DNA from: Mauremys mutica | Taxonomy: Eukaryota; Chordata; Testudines; Geoemydidae | Reading direction: 5' to 3' | Assembly (NCBI RefSeq): GCF_020497125.1 | Contig: NC_059084.1 | Coordinates: 6,537,501 to 6,601,500, forward strand | DNA: 64,000 nucleotides | Shown: positions 59,851 to 64,000 of the stretch, piece by piece | Numbering within the stretch: position 1 is the stretch's first letter | How the letters are laid out: each line of letters starts with the position of its first letter | Notes under the pieces: model-generated | Seen by the model: only the letters and a program-made list of their open reading frames with translations | Told to the model about the DNA's origin: nothing | The model's database searches: none | Translations under genes and position numbers: made by a program

Positions 59851-61159
59851 TCTTCTATTGGGTAAAAAAAAAAATCTTTCCACTTAGAGGACCTGGACAG
59901 ATCAGACAAGTGTGGCATTGACTGTTGACAGCACTTCATAAGAAAACCCTCTGACTGCAAACGGTCTCATTGATATGTTCAGCTTGACATGTTAGATTGA
60001 TTTTCTGATTGTTGAACAAAGCTGGCTTGTTGCACGTAGAAACATGTATTACTGTTTTCATTACTGAAGCTGGGTAGTTTTCCCACTAACACTTACTAAA
60101 TGTTAGAGCTAATAAAATAATTTTACATATATATTGCATATAATGTTAACAAATAATTAAGCCAGTGGATTTAGCCTCTTTTTCTGTTCACCAAGTAACC
60201 TCAAAGAAGATGATAATTTCATTTAATTTTGGGGTGGAGGGAGGAATGTTCAAAATCATTCAACATTTTCACTATTTTTTTAATTCTCTGAGTTATGAAC
60301 AATCCTCTAGGAATTATATTAATTCTGTACTATTTCAATTCAACTACCACTGAAATCTACAGGAGGCTTTCCATTGACTTCTATGGGAATTGTATCAAAT
60401 CCTATTTGAGCTGTGTTTAGTTGTAGTTTGACACGGTACTGTTCCTTTTCCCTGAGTGAGCGAACACTCCTCACACACATGAGAGGACAAGGTGAATGCC
60501 AAGGTCCATACATGCAAGAAAGATCCTGTTTTTGCATGTATGTTCTCTACATCTGCATGCGCAGACCGGGCACTCGCATATACAGCATGCCTTAATGCAC
60601 ACACACAAGGAAGAGAGATTTTCCCCCAAAACACTAATATAACATGAGGTCATCCTCTTGACTGACATCCCCCATTTCCTTTAGTTTAGTTGAAGACAGC
60701 CACGCCTTAGAGGTGCCATTCTCCCATCTTCTCTACAATCCTTCCAGCTACCTGCAGCCTATGGCTGTCCACCATTTTCCATGAGCTCTCTGTCGTCACA
60801 GTCTCGCTGATCTCCTCGCTTGCCAGTCATCATAAGCTACTGTGATCTGCTAACGGGGCTCCAGAAAGGAGACTCACTATCACTAGTCTTGTTATACATG
60901 CTGAAGCCTTAGCTTTTGTCATTGCACAAGTATTGTATTTAGCCACAGATGCACATGCACTGGGAGATTATAAAACCAATTTACTGGAAGCATGCAAACC
61001 GTGAATGAGGGAGAAACCCAGGTTTTGTGGCTTAATTATGTTTACGTCCACTGAAGTGTCATGTGCAAAAAATCTGGGCTAATCCCAGACTAAAAATCAC
61101 AGTTTTCAGCAGTTTAGTTATTTTCCATACATTAGAATGGCCTAGGTGGGTTTAGGTAC

Positions 61160-61375
61160 TCTTTAACTCAGCTGGTAGAGGCCTGTGGTTTTGGTGCTGA
61201 CAATCCCAGGTTCTATTCCTGCTGATGACAGGGCTTCATTATATAGTGATAGCTTGTATGGAACTTCTCTGGACCTCACACACTCAGGCTGACCTTCTGC
61301 TGTTGGGAAGTCTGTAAGACGCTGGCTAAGACTGGGTAAACATGTGTCCTTCTCGTGGGTGGACCAGACAGATAA
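61160..61375 (+). mobile_element. tRNA-derived SINE
   Basis: A box TAACTCAGCTGGTAGAGG at 61164-61181 is followed by a B box GGTTCTATTCC at 61209-61219, with tRNA-like spacing. The remaining ~160 bp is an unrelated body ending in an AGATAATAAAG tail. The tRNA part does not close into a cloverleaf, so it is not a tRNA gene. Confidence 0.75.
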
Positions 61376-61670
61376 TAAAGAGTGGTCTACTATGTGCGTC
61401 TAACAGAGCTACTCCTTTAAAAAAATGCGGCCTGTGCTGCCAGTGTCTTGTCTGAAGGTTGTAAATTGTGATGTGTGGAAGGGAGGAGGAATGAAACCTT
61501 CACAGTAAAATTTTAGATAAAGGAGGCACAAGATCCATGTGGCCAAATACCCTTGTTTTTGCACATGCATTTACCACATTTGCATCCCCAGACCGGATGA
61601 CTGTACACACAGCATTCAGATTAGCAGTAACTGTGCAGGCAAAGGAAGGCCGACATTTTTTTTCAAATGC

Positions 61671-61696
61671 TGCTGCTGCTGTTGTTGTTGTTATTG
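61671..61696 (+). repeat. (GCT)n(GTT)n trinucleotide tract
   Basis: Four GCT units then GTT units, 26 bp. Confidence 0.9.
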
Positions 61697-62401
61697 TGTT
61701 TTACAAAATATGGCCCTAAGCACTACATAACTGCTCTCCCTTTACAGAGCACTCGCCTCATAGCCCGGCCACTTGAACAAAATAATTGTCTGAACTGAAA
61801 TCACTTTGCTGAGATGATTAAATTAGTTCCTACATGCCAGAGATGTGCAGAGGTCCTGACATTTATATTTGGGTACTACAGTCTGATATTCAAATGTATT
61901 CATATTTGAAAACAGCATAATTTAAAAAGTACCATAAAATCCATTAATATAAGATGGAAAGAGGGTGATGCTCTAATTTATTAGGGGCCGTGTAAAATGA
62001 TCATTTCCAGTGGCTCCATCCTGGGCAAACCTGCATTGTAGACCACAGCTGTGTTCAGCCAGTCAGTGGAAAGTTCACTGCTATAGTCACTGGCAGAGGA
62101 GTACCCTGCAACTGAGGTCAGGCAGGCCAGTGCTCCACAGTATACAGCGGCAGGCCTGCCTGAGCAACAAACTGCAGTGGATTCAGTGAATCAGGTCCCA
62201 CTGGCCTCCCAAGTACGGCTCTGTTGGAGGTGCACACAGCAACTGCTGTCAGCTTTTCAGTGTCCACTCTCTCCTCCCCAGCATATGTGGCACAGAGCTG
62301 CTCGAGGAGTGCACTGTGGTGCAGTCAGCGTTTCAGTGTGTTCTTGAGTCCCTCCCAACACACCATTGTAAGGTCAGAGCAGAAGGAAAGCCAGATACTC
62401 T

Positions 62402-62473
62402 GGATGAAATCCTAACCCCATTGAAGTCAATGGCACAACTCCCACTGACATCCTTGGGGTCAGGATTTTACCC
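62402..62473. repeat. 72-bp foldback, 'GGATGAAATCCTAACCCC' family
   Basis: Left GGATGAAATCCTAACCCC is mirrored by GGGGTCAGGATTTTACC. The centre holds CATTGAAGTCAATG, itself a palindrome. Confidence 0.65.
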
Positions 62474-62618
62474 TCTGTGTTGTATGTAGCCATGAAAACT
62501 ATGATTTCCTGTGTACTGCATTTTCTGTGTACTGCACCTTTAAATGTCCACGAACTCTGTCTGAGTGCAGAGGCAGCTGCCATTTTGTTCTCAGAGTTGC
62601 GGCAGCCTATAAAAACGG

Positions 62619-62642
62619 ACACACACACACACACACACACAC
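62619..62642 (+). repeat. (AC)n microsatellite
   Basis: 24 bp of AC repeats. Confidence 0.95.
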
Positions 62643-62959
62643 ATATTGTGTTCTTTCATGGAAACTTCACTTTTGTTCTGTTTTGAGTTTATTTTCCTTA
62701 ATCTAAACTGAACGTCATGCCAACTGAAAGTATGTGGCTGTGCTTTATGCATAGGAAACTTTTGCACACCTCTAGTTACATATGAATTTGTCTTTATTTT
62801 AGATAATCCAGACTTTCCTATTGCAGGTTCAAATATACCACTTGTTTACATTATATATCCTAGCAAACACAAGCAAGTCAGATTGCAGAATTTTAGAATA
62901 ACCATGTTTTTAAATGCTCAGGTATCATAGGTCACCTTGTAGGCAAAACTACAAAAGTG

Positions 62960-64000
62960 AGGGCCAGATGATGATCTCACTGATCCTGATGTAAATCTGG
63001 ATTAACTCCACAGTAGTCATATTTATGCCAAGGGTCTTTGTTTATAGGACAGAGATGTGGCAGGATATGAGTTGCCATTATTTACACCCAAACAATTATA
63101 TTTTTTCCACTCTGATGGGATGGGCTAATAGTATTAACATGTATATTACCATAGTGACCTCAATCAGAATCAAGATGCCATTGTGTTAAACACTGTGTGA
63201 ATACACAAGAGCACACTGACTCCACCCCAGAGAACATACATTCTAAGAATAATGCATAACTGCATCTCCGTTTTTCAATAATATTTTGAATGAGCATCTA
63301 CAAATTATGTTATTCAATTTGCTGAAACTATTTCATTCACGACGCTACATTTGAACTCGGTACCTGAAAGGAAACATTACCCCCCACCCCCGCCTCAAGA
63401 CTTTATTTTCAAAAAAATTTTACAAATTTTTCTGCACTGAAGCAGACCAACATTTCAGATCTTTCGGCTAAAATGTGCCATAGTACCTGCCTATTGGAAG
63501 CCTTTTTTTTTTCCTCTGGGATGTTCACTTGCTTAAAAGAAAAGTACTTTAAAGAGGTATTTTCAAAATGGTTATCTGTAAGCCAAAGAATTAACATTAC
63601 TCTGTGCTAGCTGCTGGTTCACCTTTTAACAATCTTCTCTCTTTGTATATCAATACCAATTACAGAGCTCCTATCACTGGCAGTTAGTTCTGTGCAGGGG
63701 CTTCATATTTAAAAGGTGGAAGCACATGCACATGCTACTCAATGAAAGGGAAGAATGAGTTTGTGATAAATGTGTGTGCACCCACTTTGCTGGCAAGTGT
63801 CTTTATGTATTTATTATTCTAATCTACAATATTGCTGAACAAGGACCGATTAAGTGCATATAGACCCTTTTCCCTGTACACTTTTTCTGCAATCCAAGAG
63901 AAGCTGGATTTTGTTCTGTTTTTAGTCAGTGGACTAAATACCCAAATATTAATTAAAATTCATTTTCCCGTGCAAAAAATGTATAGATGGATCAGTGCAG
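62960..64000. other. unassigned AT-rich intergenic DNA
   Basis: A short foldback-type segment (GGGCCAGATGATGATCTC) at 62962 and a poly-T run at 63504-63512. No gene seen. Confidence 0.4.

Noticed and set aside
61164..61219. A functional tRNA gene
   Set aside because: Polymerase III boxes are present but the arms do not pair into a cloverleaf and an unrelated body follows. It is a SINE head.

Overview
The window looks like non-coding, repeat-rich DNA from an amniote, most probably a turtle, with a crocodilian as the main alternative. The grounds are CR1 LINE 3' ends (positions 1-109, 851-1160 on the minus strand, 53678-54945), a SINE-like repeat with the 'AAAGCTTATGCTC / TTAGTCTNTAAGGTGC' core (three copies), several hAT-type non-autonomous transposons with 8-bp target duplications, solo LTRs, many short foldback elements, and CA/TA microsatellites. 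Repeat-family placement relies on recognition and was not checked against a library. No host protein-coding gene or exon could be supported. The open frames are short, and the longest (140-145 codons) lie in palindromic transposons or low-complexity GC-rich DNA.

Region by region. 1-1160: CR1 and SINE remnants and an AT-rich block. 1165-5128: mostly unassigned, with a (CA)n tract. 5137-5326: palindromic hAT element. 7320-10850: three AT-rich foldback-like blocks and a retroposon tail. 11505-12025: a foldback repeat interrupted by a 316-bp palindromic hAT element. 13707-13965: minus-strand histone H4 pseudogene, the only recognisable relic of a host gene. 16965-18130: a nest of a foldback repeat cut by a solo LTR, itself cut by a 310-bp hAT element. 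21490-26240: a foldback element, then two inverted copies of an unnamed ~600-bp repeat, one carrying a G/A-rich expansion. 27204-28238: three short foldbacks. 29236-30342: minus-strand solo LTR. 31650-33675: LINE tail, foldbacks and a tRNA-like inverted pair. 36400-36615, 39209-39332 and 49518-49645: three more hAT-type elements. 43669-44070: a 402-bp palindrome without a loop. 52353-52537: a perfect 28-bp inverted repeat. 53678-56512: a CR1 with a nested hAT element, followed by a Tigger-like element containing a 109-bp copy of sequence from 1.1 kb upstream. 57590-64000: mainly unique AT-rich DNA with a tRNA-derived SINE at 61160.

Nothing here behaves as a coordinated gene system. The most interesting content is structural: the Tigger-like element with a captured local segment, the 402-bp palindrome, the three-layer nest, the palindromic hAT family with intact target duplications, and the H4 pseudogene whose arginine codons have almost all decayed in a CpG-like way. 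Several AT-rich, repeat-free stretches (24480-24900, 34100-34380, 45240-45780, 57590-57830, 59500-59850) could be conserved regulatory DNA. That is inference only.
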